A program made the position numbers and the translations under genes. From an uncultured Lachnospiraceae bacterium (GTDB lineage Bacteria > Bacillota > Clostridia > Lachnospirales > Lachnospiraceae), in assembly GCA_910586205.1 (NCBI GenBank), contig CAJUGD010000031.1, positions 1 to 47,101 on the forward strand: a stretch of DNA of 47,101 nucleotides, read 5' to 3'. The notes under the pieces were generated by a model that had not been told where the DNA came from, ran no database searches, and saw only the letters and a program-made list of their open reading frames with translations. Shown here piece by piece: positions 35,132 to 42,688 of the stretch. Every line of letters starts with the position of its first letter. Within the stretch, counting starts at the first letter, position 1.

Positions 35132-35899
35132 CTATTCCATAATTCTCACAGGCACTCCCCGGCTGTGAAGATACCTCTTAAGTTCCCCAATCTCCAGTTC
35201 TTTGTAATGAAACAATGACGCGGCCAAAGCTGCATCCGCCCGTCCGACAGTCAGGGCATCATAAAAATGCTCCATCGTCCCGGCGCCTCCGGAAGCAATG
35301 ACCGGCACTGACACATTCTCAGCAATAAGAGCTGTCAGCCCGGTATCATATCCCGCCTTTGTCCCATCACAATCCATACTGGTCAGAAGAATCTCCCCGG
35401 CGCCCATCCGATCCGCCCTTATGGCCCATTCTACTGCATCTAATCCGGTATCAATCCGGCCTCCGTTCTTATACACATTCCATCCAGCACCATCTGTCCG
35501 GCGCCTTGCATCAATAGCCACCACCACACACTGTCTGCCAAACTTATCTGCTGCCTGTGCAATCAGTTCCGGAGTATTGATCGCTGAAGAATTAATGGAA
35601 ATTTTGTCTGCGCCTTCCCGAAGAAGCCTGCGAAAATCCTCCACAGTCCGTATTCCGCCGCCCACAGTAAACGGAATAAACACAGTCTCAGCCACCCGGC
35701 GCACCATATCCACTACTGTCTCCCGATTGTCTGAGGAGGCCGTAATATCCAGAAACACCAGCTCATCAGCACCTGCCTTATCATAGGCAGCGCCAATCTC
35801 TACCGGATCCCCTGCATCCCGCAGGTTCACAAAATTAACACCCTTAACCACCCGTCCGTTGTGCACATCCAGACAGGGAATAATCCGCTTCGTAAACAT
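35132..35899 (-). CDS. hisF: imidazole glycerol phosphate synthase, cyclase subunit
   Basis: This 255-residue TIM barrel of histidine synthesis forms imidazole glycerol phosphate and AICAR from PRFAR and ammonia supplied by HisH. The catalytic Asp residues lie in CLDVHNGRVVKG (Asp 11) and VVAIDARR (about Asp 130); phosphate-binding loops TVGGGIRT and ASGGAGT are present. The gap from hisH is 11 bp. Other his genes are not in the window. Confidence 0.98.
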   Translation of the reverse strand: MFTKRIIPCLDVHNGRVVKGVNFVNLRDAGDPVEIGAAYDKAGADELVFLDITASSDNRETVVDMVRRVAETVFIPFTVGGGIRTVEDFRRLLREGADKISINSSAINTPELIAQAADKFGRQCVVVAIDARRRTDGAGWNVYKNGGRIDTGLDAVEWAIRADRMGAGEILLTSMDCDGTKAGYDTGLTALIAENVSVPVIASGGAGTMEHFYDALTVGRADAALAASLFHYKELEIGELKRYLHSRGVPVRIME

Positions 35900-35910
35900 T
35901 ATGCTGCTCC

Positions 35911-36531
35911 TTATCTGCGTATTCTGTCTGCTGCTATAAAGTTCCTTAGCATATCAAGCCCTGCACTGCCGCTTTTTTCCGGGTGAAACTGGCAGGCATA
36001 CACATTGTCCTTTTCCACGGCTGCATGAATCGGTACACCGTATTCTGTAGTTGCCGCTACCTGGGTTTCTTCTTCTGCTCTCAGATAAAAAGAATGAACA
36101 AAATACACATACACCCCGTCTCGGATTCCGCTAAACAGCCGGCTTTTGGGATTCAGCTTTAAGGAATTCCATCCCATGTGAGGAATCTTGCGCCCCTCTC
36201 CCTTGGGTATCCGAAGAATCTCCCCTTTTAAAATGCCAAGCCCTTCCACACCCTGGCTTTCTTCACTGTGCTCAAACAGAAGCTGCAGTCCCAGGCAAAT
36301 TCCTAAAAAGGGCGTGCCGTCTGCCGCCACCTGGCGGATCGTTTCCACCAGCCCGTACCGGCAAAGCCGCCCCATAGCATCACCAAAAGAACCCACACCC
36401 GGCAAAATAACCCTGTCTGCTGCTAAGATTTTCTCCTTATCACGAGTAACTTCCGCAGCCTCGCCAAGTGCCTCCAATGCCTTCTCCACGCTTCGCAAGT
36501 TCCCTGCATCGTAATCAATAATTGCTGTCAT
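35911..36531 (-). CDS. hisH: imidazole glycerol phosphate synthase, glutamine amidotransferase subunit
   Basis: This 206-residue class I glutaminase has the nucleophile Cys in GICLGLQLL (about 82) and the His/Glu pair in QFHPEKSG near the C-terminus. It feeds ammonia through the HisF barrel. The ATG at 36531 follows GGAGG by six bases; a GTG two codons upstream is less likely. Confidence 0.97.
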   Translation of the reverse strand: MTAIIDYDAGNLRSVEKALEALGEAAEVTRDKEKILAADRVILPGVGSFGDAMGRLCRYGLVETIRQVAADGTPFLGICLGLQLLFEHSEESQGVEGLGILKGEILRIPKGEGRKIPHMGWNSLKLNPKSRLFSGIRDGVYVYFVHSFYLRAEEETQVAATTEYGVPIHAAVEKDNVYACQFHPEKSGSAGLDMLRNFIAADRIRR

Positions 36532-36669
36532 GATCACCCTCCGTACAAAGTCCTTTATAAAATCCCCTGCCCTGTCAGGACGACACCCCTTCGCTTCATC
36601 AGTTTACCATAAATACATACTTTTCACAATGTATTAGAAAAGAAATATCCTGCTTTTCTTCAGCCATTG

Positions 36670-37458
36670 TTACTGCTCACAGATGCCCTGCAAGCAGTAA
36701 GCAGCCATCCATTCCACCGAATCCTGTAAAATTCCTGCACTGCGCCCTGCAAGTTCTTCTATAATCTGAGGAAATTTTCTATGAACCCGACAGAAAAATG
36801 CTTTTTGATTCAAATATGCTGTCTTCTCAAAGGGGAACCGAATTATGCCGGGACTTCCAAACCCTGCTCCCAACTCTAAAATCATTGTTTCCCGGTTCAA
36901 AGTTCCTGCCAGCCACCGGGTATACCGTTCCCACTGAGGGAGATATCCTTCCTCAATATATACCTGTGCTTTAATAGTATTCCCGGTAAGGGGAGCGCCG
37001 CAATGCGGACATATATCATCCGGTATTTCCCCTGGCTCCCAGATGTCCTTTGTACATGCCAGCGAGCACTGCCTCCAGGTCTCATTGCCGCAGGGAGCTA
37101 CAATGCGCTCCCTGCGGCTGTCTCTATGAACTTCCTTTTTAGGAAACACGCGCTCCAGCCTGGCAAGCATCTCCTCGTCCGTCCCCTGGCAGGAAAGCAC
37201 AATCTGTTCTTCCTGGTCAGAAGTCTCTGCCAGTTCCTGGCTGCTGCCAAGAGATGTATCATAGATCTTTGCATCCGTAGCCATGGTAATAATAAAATAA
37301 TCCTTATCCTTGATCAGATCATATAGAGCCTGATATGCTCTGCTGATCTGCTCTCTCCTCTCATCAGGCTGCTCCGGCAAAAGCCTCCATTCTTCCCCCA
37401 GTCCAATCAGAACCTTTTCACAGCCCTTCAGCCTTTTCTTTAACTCCTCCTGATTCAT
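36670..37458 (-). CDS. SirTM-like Sir2-family protein with altered active site
   Basis: The protein has about 262 residues and resembles the SirTM/class M branch of Sir2 proteins. Rossmann parts are recognisable: VLIGLGEEW at the GAG position, YFIITMATDAKIYD at the usual TTNVD position, and ILELGAGFGSPGIIRFPFE. The zinc site is C-x3-C...C-x2-C (QCSLAC and CPHC). The catalytic His-Gly (Gln in many SirTM proteins) is replaced by APCGNE, and the GAGIS loop is degenerate. It may be a low-activity ADP-ribosyltransferase or a binding module. The ATG at 37458 has AGGAGG seven bases upstream. It lies 49 bp after hydE and is probably co-transcribed with it. No macrodomain or GcvH-L partner is present here. 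Confidence 0.72.
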   Translation of the reverse strand: MNQEELKKRLKGCEKVLIGLGEEWRLLPEQPDERREQISRAYQALYDLIKDKDYFIITMATDAKIYDTSLGSSQELAETSDQEEQIVLSCQGTDEEMLARLERVFPKKEVHRDSRRERIVAPCGNETWRQCSLACTKDIWEPGEIPDDICPHCGAPLTGNTIKAQVYIEEGYLPQWERYTRWLAGTLNRETMILELGAGFGSPGIIRFPFEKTAYLNQKAFFCRVHRKFPQIIEELAGRSAGILQDSVEWMAAYCLQGICEQ

Positions 37459-37507
37459 ACCATATCCTCCTGGCAGAACGCTTTCCTGCTGCGCAGCGCG
37501 TTCATAT

Positions 37508-38548
37508 TTATTCACCTGCAAAGTCCCCGCGTTCACATACCAAACGATACCCGACTGACTCTACCCGGCTTTTTAAGCTGTCCACGCACTCCGCAGCTTC
37601 CTCCCCGGTAGAGATCTTATTGTCATACAGATCATACTGCTTTCTGTTCTTCATGGGGGACAAATTAGGCATGATTACATTTGCCCCTGCTGCCAGCCCC
37701 TTTTCCCTCCCGTCTGAATCCATAGTCCCGAGAGCCGTAGTGGCAGGCAAAAGCACTTTGGGAAGCAAGATCCGGATCACAGACAGTAAAAATAAGGTCA
37801 GCTCCACACTGCCTGCCGGTTCCCCGGCAAACCGGGTCTCATGATGCGGCACAAACGGCCCGATACCCACCATCTGCGGCTTTAAATTTTGTAAAAAAAC
37901 CAGGTCTTCTGCCAGGCATTCCCAGGTCTGTCCCGGACTTCCCACCATAAATCCAGCCCCCACCTGATATCCAAGCTCCTTAAGCTCATAGAGGCACTGT
38001 TTTCTTGCCGCCAGGCTCATCTCCTCAGGATGCAGGATTCTATAATGCTTTTCATCTGCCGTCTCATGGCGAAGCAAATACCGATCTGCTCCTGCCTTCC
38101 TAAACCGCTCATATGCTTCCCTGCTTTTCTCCCCGGCAGAAAGCGTCAGCGCACAATCCGGATATTTTTCCTTTATCCTTTTTATTAAAGTTGTCATCCG
38201 GTTATCCGTATAAAAAGGATCCTCTCCCCCCTGCAGCACAAATGTGCGAAATCCCAGCTCATAGCCGCTGTCACAGCACTCCAGAATCTCATCCTCTGTG
38301 AGCCGGTAACGCTTTACCTTGCCATTTCCCCGCCGGATGCCGCAATAATAACAGTTATTTTTACAGTAGTTGGTAAACTCAATCAATCCCCTGATAAATA
38401 CTTTATTTCCATAATGGCTTTGCCTGAGCTTTACAGCCTCCTGTGCCAACCGCGCTGCCATATCCCTTTCTCCCATCTGTGCAAACAGCTCCAAGGCTTC
38501 TTCTTTGGTCAACGTATGGGTCCGGATCAGCTTTTCTGCAATCTCCAT
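37508..38548 (-). CDS. hydE: [FeFe]-hydrogenase H-cluster radical SAM maturase HydE
   Basis: This radical SAM enzyme has about 346 residues. The cluster-binding C-x3-C-x2-C is NYCKNNCYYCGIRR (about 60-72). Other HydE marks are FVLQGGEDPFYTD, LRHETADEKHY, GAGFMVGSPGQTWE and GPFVPHHETRF. HydE works with HydF and HydG to build the H-cluster of [FeFe] hydrogenase; those partners are outside the window. The ATG at 38548 has GGAG six bases upstream and lies downstream of the predicted promoter, which rules out the longer frame. Confidence 0.93.
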   Translation of the reverse strand: MEIAEKLIRTHTLTKEEALELFAQMGERDMAARLAQEAVKLRQSHYGNKVFIRGLIEFTNYCKNNCYYCGIRRGNGKVKRYRLTEDEILECCDSGYELGFRTFVLQGGEDPFYTDNRMTTLIKRIKEKYPDCALTLSAGEKSREAYERFRKAGADRYLLRHETADEKHYRILHPEEMSLAARKQCLYELKELGYQVGAGFMVGSPGQTWECLAEDLVFLQNLKPQMVGIGPFVPHHETRFAGEPAGSVELTLFLLSVIRILLPKVLLPATTALGTMDSDGREKGLAAGANVIMPNLSPMKNRKQYDLYDNKISTGEEAAECVDSLKSRVESVGYRLVCERGDFAGE

Positions 38549-38591
38549 GTCTGTCTCCATTTCTGCAATAAATCCTAAAAACCATGGATTG

Positions 38592-38620
38592 AGTGTAACA
38601 CAGACAGTTCTATTTATCAA
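38592..38620 (-). promoter_or_regulatory. sigma-A promoter of hydE
   Basis: TTGATA and TACACT are separated by 17 bp on the minus strand; the start point would be near 38585. It reads into hydE and probably the SirTM-like gene. Confidence 0.65.
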
Positions 38621-38658
38621 GTAGGACCATTATTGCTATGCGTTTGCAAACCCGGCAC

Positions 38659-38687
38659 TTGCTTTTTCCCTTGTTCTTGTCTATACT
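38659..38687 (+). promoter_or_regulatory. sigma-A promoter of the OLD-family gene
   Basis: TTGCTT and TATACT are 17 bp apart. Transcription from about 38694 gives a 46-nt leader with AAAGGAG ahead of the ATG at 38740, which supports that start over the earlier ATG in frame. Confidence 0.6.
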
Positions 38688-38739
38688 GATTACAAATGAT
38701 ATCCACGCCCTGTCCCTGTATTCAAAAGGAGATGCTGCC

Positions 38740-40587
38740 ATGCAAATAACCTACCTTTCTGTCCGCAACTTTAAATCCATCCGCAATCTGGAAATCCGGC
38801 ACATTGAAAACGCCCTCATCCTGGTAGGCAAAAACAACACCGGAAAAACCGGCGTTTTAAAAGCCATCCGCGCTGCCCTCGGAAGCTACTCTGTAACGGA
38901 GACAGACTTTAATGAAAAAAACCAAAACATTGAGATTACCATGACGTTAAACATTACCCAGGAAGATCTTGAGAGTCTTCATGCCCATGGAGCTGTCAGC
39001 CAGTACAAAAGGTTTTCTGTCTGGCAAAAAGCCTTTATGGCAAAGCTCCCTTCCTTTGACGGCAGCCAGCTCACCTTCACCTGTGTTATCAGCCGAAGCC
39101 GCGCTCCCCGTTACAGCGATACCTTCCGCAAGCACAATCCCTTTATTCCCGAAGTTCTTCCTCGCTTGTATGTAATTGACACCAATCGCCACCTGGCTGC
39201 ATTCCAGGAAGATCTGCTTTTGTTCCAAGAAGAAGAACAGCTCATCCGCCTTCGCTCTGATACCTGTATGTTTGATCCGGCAAAGCTTTGCAGCCAATGT
39301 TTCCGCTGCATTGGCCTAATCAACCAAAAAACACCTGAAGAACTTCTTCTTGTGGAGACTGCCAAGCTTTTAGAATACAAAATGTACTGCTTAAATCTCA
39401 GCGGCTTTTCCAAGAAGGTAAATGAAAACTATTGGAAAAACGGAGGAGTTGAGGAAATTCTTTACACCCTGTCCTGTAATCCGGATTCCCTGTTTTCCAT
39501 AACAGTCCAAACCCTGCGCGACGGACAACAGTGCCCCTGCCCTGTAGAAAACTTAAGCAACGGCATGAAAAGCATCTACATGTTGTCCCTGCTAGAAACC
39601 TATATTGAAAGCGAGAAACAGCTTCCCAGCATTATTATGGTAGAGTATCCGGAACTGTTTTTACACCCATCCCTTCAGAAAACCGCAGGCGCTGTCTTAT
39701 ACCGCCTGTCCAGGAAAAACCAAGTTATTTTTTCCACTCACTCGCCTAATCTGGTTGCAAACTTTACCAAGCGTCAGCTCTGTCAGATTGTGATGGATCC
39801 GGAAGATTACTCTATAGTAAGAGAACATACGGACATTGACCAGATCTTAGACGATTTAGGCTATGGCGCTAATGATCTTTTAAATGTCAGTTTTGTATTT
39901 ATTGTAGAAGGAAAGCAGGATAAAAACCGCCTTCCTCTGCTTCTGGAAAAATATTATCCTGAACTGAGGGATTCTGATGGAAGACTTTCCAGGATCTCCA
40001 TTTTAACCACCAATAGCTGCACCAATATCAAAACCTATGCCAACCTAAAATACATGAACCAGGTCTATCTTCGGGATCAGTTTCTGATGATACGGGATGG
40101 GGACGGTAAAGATCCGGAAAATCTGGCTGCACAGCTATGCCAATACTATGATGAACGGAACTTAGAAGATGTGGATAAGCTTCCCCGAGTCCGCCGCCGC
40201 AATGTGCTGATTTTAAAGTACTATTCCTTTGAAAACTATTTTCTCAATCCTGCTGTCATGACAACACTAGGAATTGTCCAAAGCCAGGAAGCGTTTTGGC
40301 ATATTCTCCTTTGTAAATGGAAAGAATACCTTCACCGTCTGTCCAGCGGCCGGCACCTAATAGAAATCTTAGGAAAAGAAATTGAAACAGAAGATGATCT
40401 GAAAACCCATTTCGAAGATTTTAAAATTTATATACGGGGACATAATCTGTATGATATTTTTTACGGGCCGTTTAAACAGCAGGAAACAGAACTGCTCAAA
40501 AAATATATTGACTTAGCGCCCCGAAAAGATTTCCAGGATATCTTAGATGCCATTGAATCCTTTCCCTTCTTTGAAAGCAGAAAGTAA
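38740..40587 (+). CDS. OLD-family ATPase/Toprim nuclease, stand-alone
   Basis: The protein has about 615 residues. The N-terminal ABC/SMC-like ATPase has Walker A LVGKNNTGKT (about 28-37), an ABC-like signature NLSNGMKSIY, a Walker B-like IIMVEYPELFLHP and the switch-like STHSPNLVANF. A Toprim nuclease domain begins near FIVEGKQDKNRLPLL (about 388) and continues with IRDGDGKDPEN, where the acidic metal ligands lie. This is the OLD (overcoming lysogenization defect) arrangement. No UvrD-like helicase, reverse transcriptase or other known partner is adjacent, so it is class 1-like and not Gabija. Phage defence is an inference. It is on the opposite strand from its neighbours and ends at its own terminator. 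Confidence 0.82.
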   Translation: MQITYLSVRNFKSIRNLEIRHIENALILVGKNNTGKTGVLKAIRAALGSYSVTETDFNEKNQNIEITMTLNITQEDLESLHAHGAVSQYKRFSVWQKAFMAKLPSFDGSQLTFTCVISRSRAPRYSDTFRKHNPFIPEVLPRLYVIDTNRHLAAFQEDLLLFQEEEQLIRLRSDTCMFDPAKLCSQCFRCIGLINQKTPEELLLVETAKLLEYKMYCLNLSGFSKKVNENYWKNGGVEEILYTLSCNPDSLFSITVQTLRDGQQCPCPVENLSNGMKSIYMLSLLETYIESEKQLPSIIMVEYPELFLHPSLQKTAGAVLYRLSRKNQVIFSTHSPNLVANFTKRQLCQIVMDPEDYSIVREHTDIDQILDDLGYGANDLLNVSFVFIVEGKQDKNRLPLLLEKYYPELRDSDGRLSRISILTTNSCTNIKTYANLKYMNQVYLRDQFLMIRDGDGKDPENLAAQLCQYYDERNLEDVDKLPRVRRRNVLILKYYSFENYFLNPAVMTTLGIVQSQEAFWHILLCKWKEYLHRLSSGRHLIEILGKEIETEDDLKTHFEDFKIYIRGHNLYDIFYGPFKQQETELLKKYIDLAPRKDFQDILDAIESFPFFESRK

Positions 40588-40598
40588 AAGAAAAGGGC

Positions 40599-40655
40599 AG
40601 AGCCGACACACCTGATATGCCCCATATCACATATCCGTGTCGGCTCTTTCTTTGT
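40599..40655. terminator. bidirectional terminator between OLD gene and ADH
   Basis: AGAGCCGACAC pairs with GTGTCGGCTCT (11 bp), with A-rich sequence before and TTTCTTTG after. It serves both convergent genes. Confidence 0.85.
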
Positions 40656-40670
40656 ATCTGTTTTAAGACT

Positions 40671-41819
40671 TTACATCAAAGATTTGTAGAGTCCTTTAAT
40701 CTCCTCCACGGAAGTTTCCCGCGGATTCCCCGGACGGCATGCATCTGCAAATGCAGACTCTGACAGAAAATCTAAATCCTCTGCCTTAACAATCTCCTTT
40801 AAATCTGCCGGAATCCCCACATCAAAAGACAACTTTTTCACTGCCTCCACGGCTGCCTTCCGATACTCCTCCTGGCTCATGTCGTCCACGCCCAAAACTC
40901 CCATGGCCCTGGCAATCTCCCGATACTTCTCTCCTGTACAGGGCGCATTGTACTCCATGACAGCAGGCAAAAGAATCGCATTGGCAACTCCGTGAGGCGT
41001 ATCATAGACTGCGCCCAGAGAATGAGCCATAGAATGAACGATTCCCAATCCCACATTAGAAAATCCCATGCCTGCCACATATTGGCCAAGAGCCATTCCC
41101 TCTCTGCCTTCCGGTGTATTGTCCACTGCACCGCGCAGGGAATTAGAAATGATCTCAATAGCCTTTAAATGAAACATATCCGTCATTTCCCATGCCCCTT
41201 TGGTAATGTAGCCTTCAATGGCATGAGTAAGAGCATCCATCCCGGTAGCCGCTGTCAGCCCTTTCGGCATACTAGACATCATGTCCGGATCCACCACTGC
41301 AATCACAGGAATATCATGAGTATCCACACACACAAATTTCCGCTTTTTCTCCACATCCGTGATTACATAATTAATAGTAACCTCAGCCGCCGTACCTGCT
41401 GTCGTGGGAACCGCAATAATGGGCACACAGGGATTCTTTGTAGGAGCCACTCCCTCTAAGCTCCTTACATCAGCAAATTCCGGGTTGGCAATAATAATGC
41501 CCACTGCCTTGGCTGTATCCATAGAAGATCCTCCTCCAATGGCAATGATATAATCAGCGCCGCAAGCCTTATATGCCGCCACACCGGACTGTACATTCTC
41601 AATCGTGGGATTCGGCTTTATGTCAGAATAAATCTCATAAACCAGACCAGCCGCGTCCAGCACATCTGTTACTTTTTTTGTCACCCCGAATTTGATCAGA
41701 TCTGGATCCGAACATACAAATGCTTTCTGAAATCCCCGCACCTTAACCTCTGCCGGAATTTCCTTCACAGCGCCTGCTCCGTGATAAGAGGTTTCATTTA
41801 ATACAATTCTGTTTGCCAT
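40671..41819 (-). CDS. iron-containing (group III) alcohol dehydrogenase
   Basis: The 382-residue enzyme has the NAD-binding GGGSSMDTAKA (about 96-106) and the metal ligands in TGMDALTHAIEGY and HSMAHSLGAVYDTPHG (Asp/His/His/His). It belongs to the family of lactaldehyde, 1,3-propanediol and butanol dehydrogenases; the exact alcohol cannot be told. The ATG follows AAGGAGGAGAG. A TetR-type regulator is encoded directly upstream on the same strand and is a candidate controller. Confidence 0.93.
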   Translation of the reverse strand: MANRIVLNETSYHGAGAVKEIPAEVKVRGFQKAFVCSDPDLIKFGVTKKVTDVLDAAGLVYEIYSDIKPNPTIENVQSGVAAYKACGADYIIAIGGGSSMDTAKAVGIIIANPEFADVRSLEGVAPTKNPCVPIIAVPTTAGTAAEVTINYVITDVEKKRKFVCVDTHDIPVIAVVDPDMMSSMPKGLTAATGMDALTHAIEGYITKGAWEMTDMFHLKAIEIISNSLRGAVDNTPEGREGMALGQYVAGMGFSNVGLGIVHSMAHSLGAVYDTPHGVANAILLPAVMEYNAPCTGEKYREIARAMGVLGVDDMSQEEYRKAAVEAVKKLSFDVGIPADLKEIVKAEDLDFLSESAFADACRPGNPRETSVEEIKGLYKSLM

Positions 41820-41885
41820 GTCTATCTCTCCTCCTTGATAGTGCTAAAAAACCAACGTGTATGTTATGATTTTAACGAAGAAAGA

Positions 41886-41926
41886 CAAAAAAAGAAAGTG
41901 ACAATCTACTCATTCTGTCACTTCCT
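41886..41926 (-). terminator. hairpin after tetR: terminator or operator of the ADH gene
   Basis: AAGTGACA (41896-41903) pairs with TGTCACTT (41916-41923), followed on the minus strand by TTCTTTTTTTG. It lies 80 nt after the tetR-family stop. The symmetric TGACA/TGTCA half-sites directly ahead of a TTGTCT-N16-TAACAT promoter candidate for the ADH gene could also bind the regulator. Confidence 0.65.
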
Positions 41927-42002
41927 TTAATTTTTGTGCATATGTGCTAATATAAATTGTAAATATTCACAAAAACACCCCATAAAACCTTTAAGCCCAA
42001 CT

Positions 42003-42608
42003 TCAAAGCAATCCCAATTCATCAAATACCCTGGCCAATCTTGGCGGCATGGCATCCACTAATTTGTCTGACATCTGCTGCGGTGTATCCTTCATTCCTC
42101 CCAATACCCATTTTACAGTCATATAGACAGATCCTCTGCAATACATTTCCAACTGAAACTGCAGCTCCTCATCCAATGGCTTGCTGGCTCTGCGATCAAG
42201 CAGTTGATGATAAAACTGCAAAATCAGCTCAAAATCATGTTCTTTCAAAGAATTGTGGTCATCTGACCGGAAAGCCCCACAGAAAAAAGCCTTTTCCTCC
42301 TGAATAAAGGCAAGCTTTCTGGCCAGGCTCTCTCCCACTCTGCTTCCCGTCTCAATCTGTCCTAAAGACTGTTGAACCAGCTTATCAAAATACCAGTTAA
42401 TCAGATCATACTTATCTTTAAAGTTCCGGTAAAAGGTCTGGCGGGTAAGACCGCACCCTTCCGCAATATCCTTCACGGTAATCCGATCCACAGGAGTATA
42501 CTTCATACATCTTTTTACAGAATCAGCCAGCTTATACCTTGTGTTTTCCTGACGTCCGAAAGCACCTTCTGCCTTCCCCTCTCCTAATCCCGAAAGGATT
42601 CCATCCAT
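42003..42608 (-). CDS. TetR/AcrR-family transcriptional regulator
   Basis: The 201-residue protein has an N-terminal TetR HTH (VKDIAEGCGLTRQTFYRNFKDKYDLI, about 45-70) preceded by an unusually long leader of about 25 residues, and a helical ligand-binding half with a C-terminal region like that of DhaS/TetR proteins. The ATG at 42608 follows GGAGGGAG. It sits upstream of the alcohol dehydrogenase, the probable target. The ligand is unknown. Confidence 0.88.
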   Translation of the reverse strand: MDGILSGLGEGKAEGAFGRQENTRYKLADSVKRCMKYTPVDRITVKDIAEGCGLTRQTFYRNFKDKYDLINWYFDKLVQQSLGQIETGSRVGESLARKLAFIQEEKAFFCGAFRSDDHNSLKEHDFELILQFYHQLLDRRASKPLDEELQFQLEMYCRGSVYMTVKWVLGGMKDTPQQMSDKLVDAMPPRLARVFDELGLL

Positions 42609-42688
42609 TTGCTCTCCCTCCTCCCGATTTTAAAGGATCCTATCCTTTCCTGTTCGTTTCTTCCGGATTTTTAAACGGATTCCAAAAA

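Noticed and set aside
38638..38739. 34-residue N-terminal extension of the OLD protein
   Set aside because: The predicted promoter starts transcription inside it, and AAAGGAG precedes the ATG at 38740.
38740..40587. Gabija or PARIS defence system
   Set aside because: Only the OLD-type protein is present; no UvrD-like helicase or partner ATPase lies next to it.
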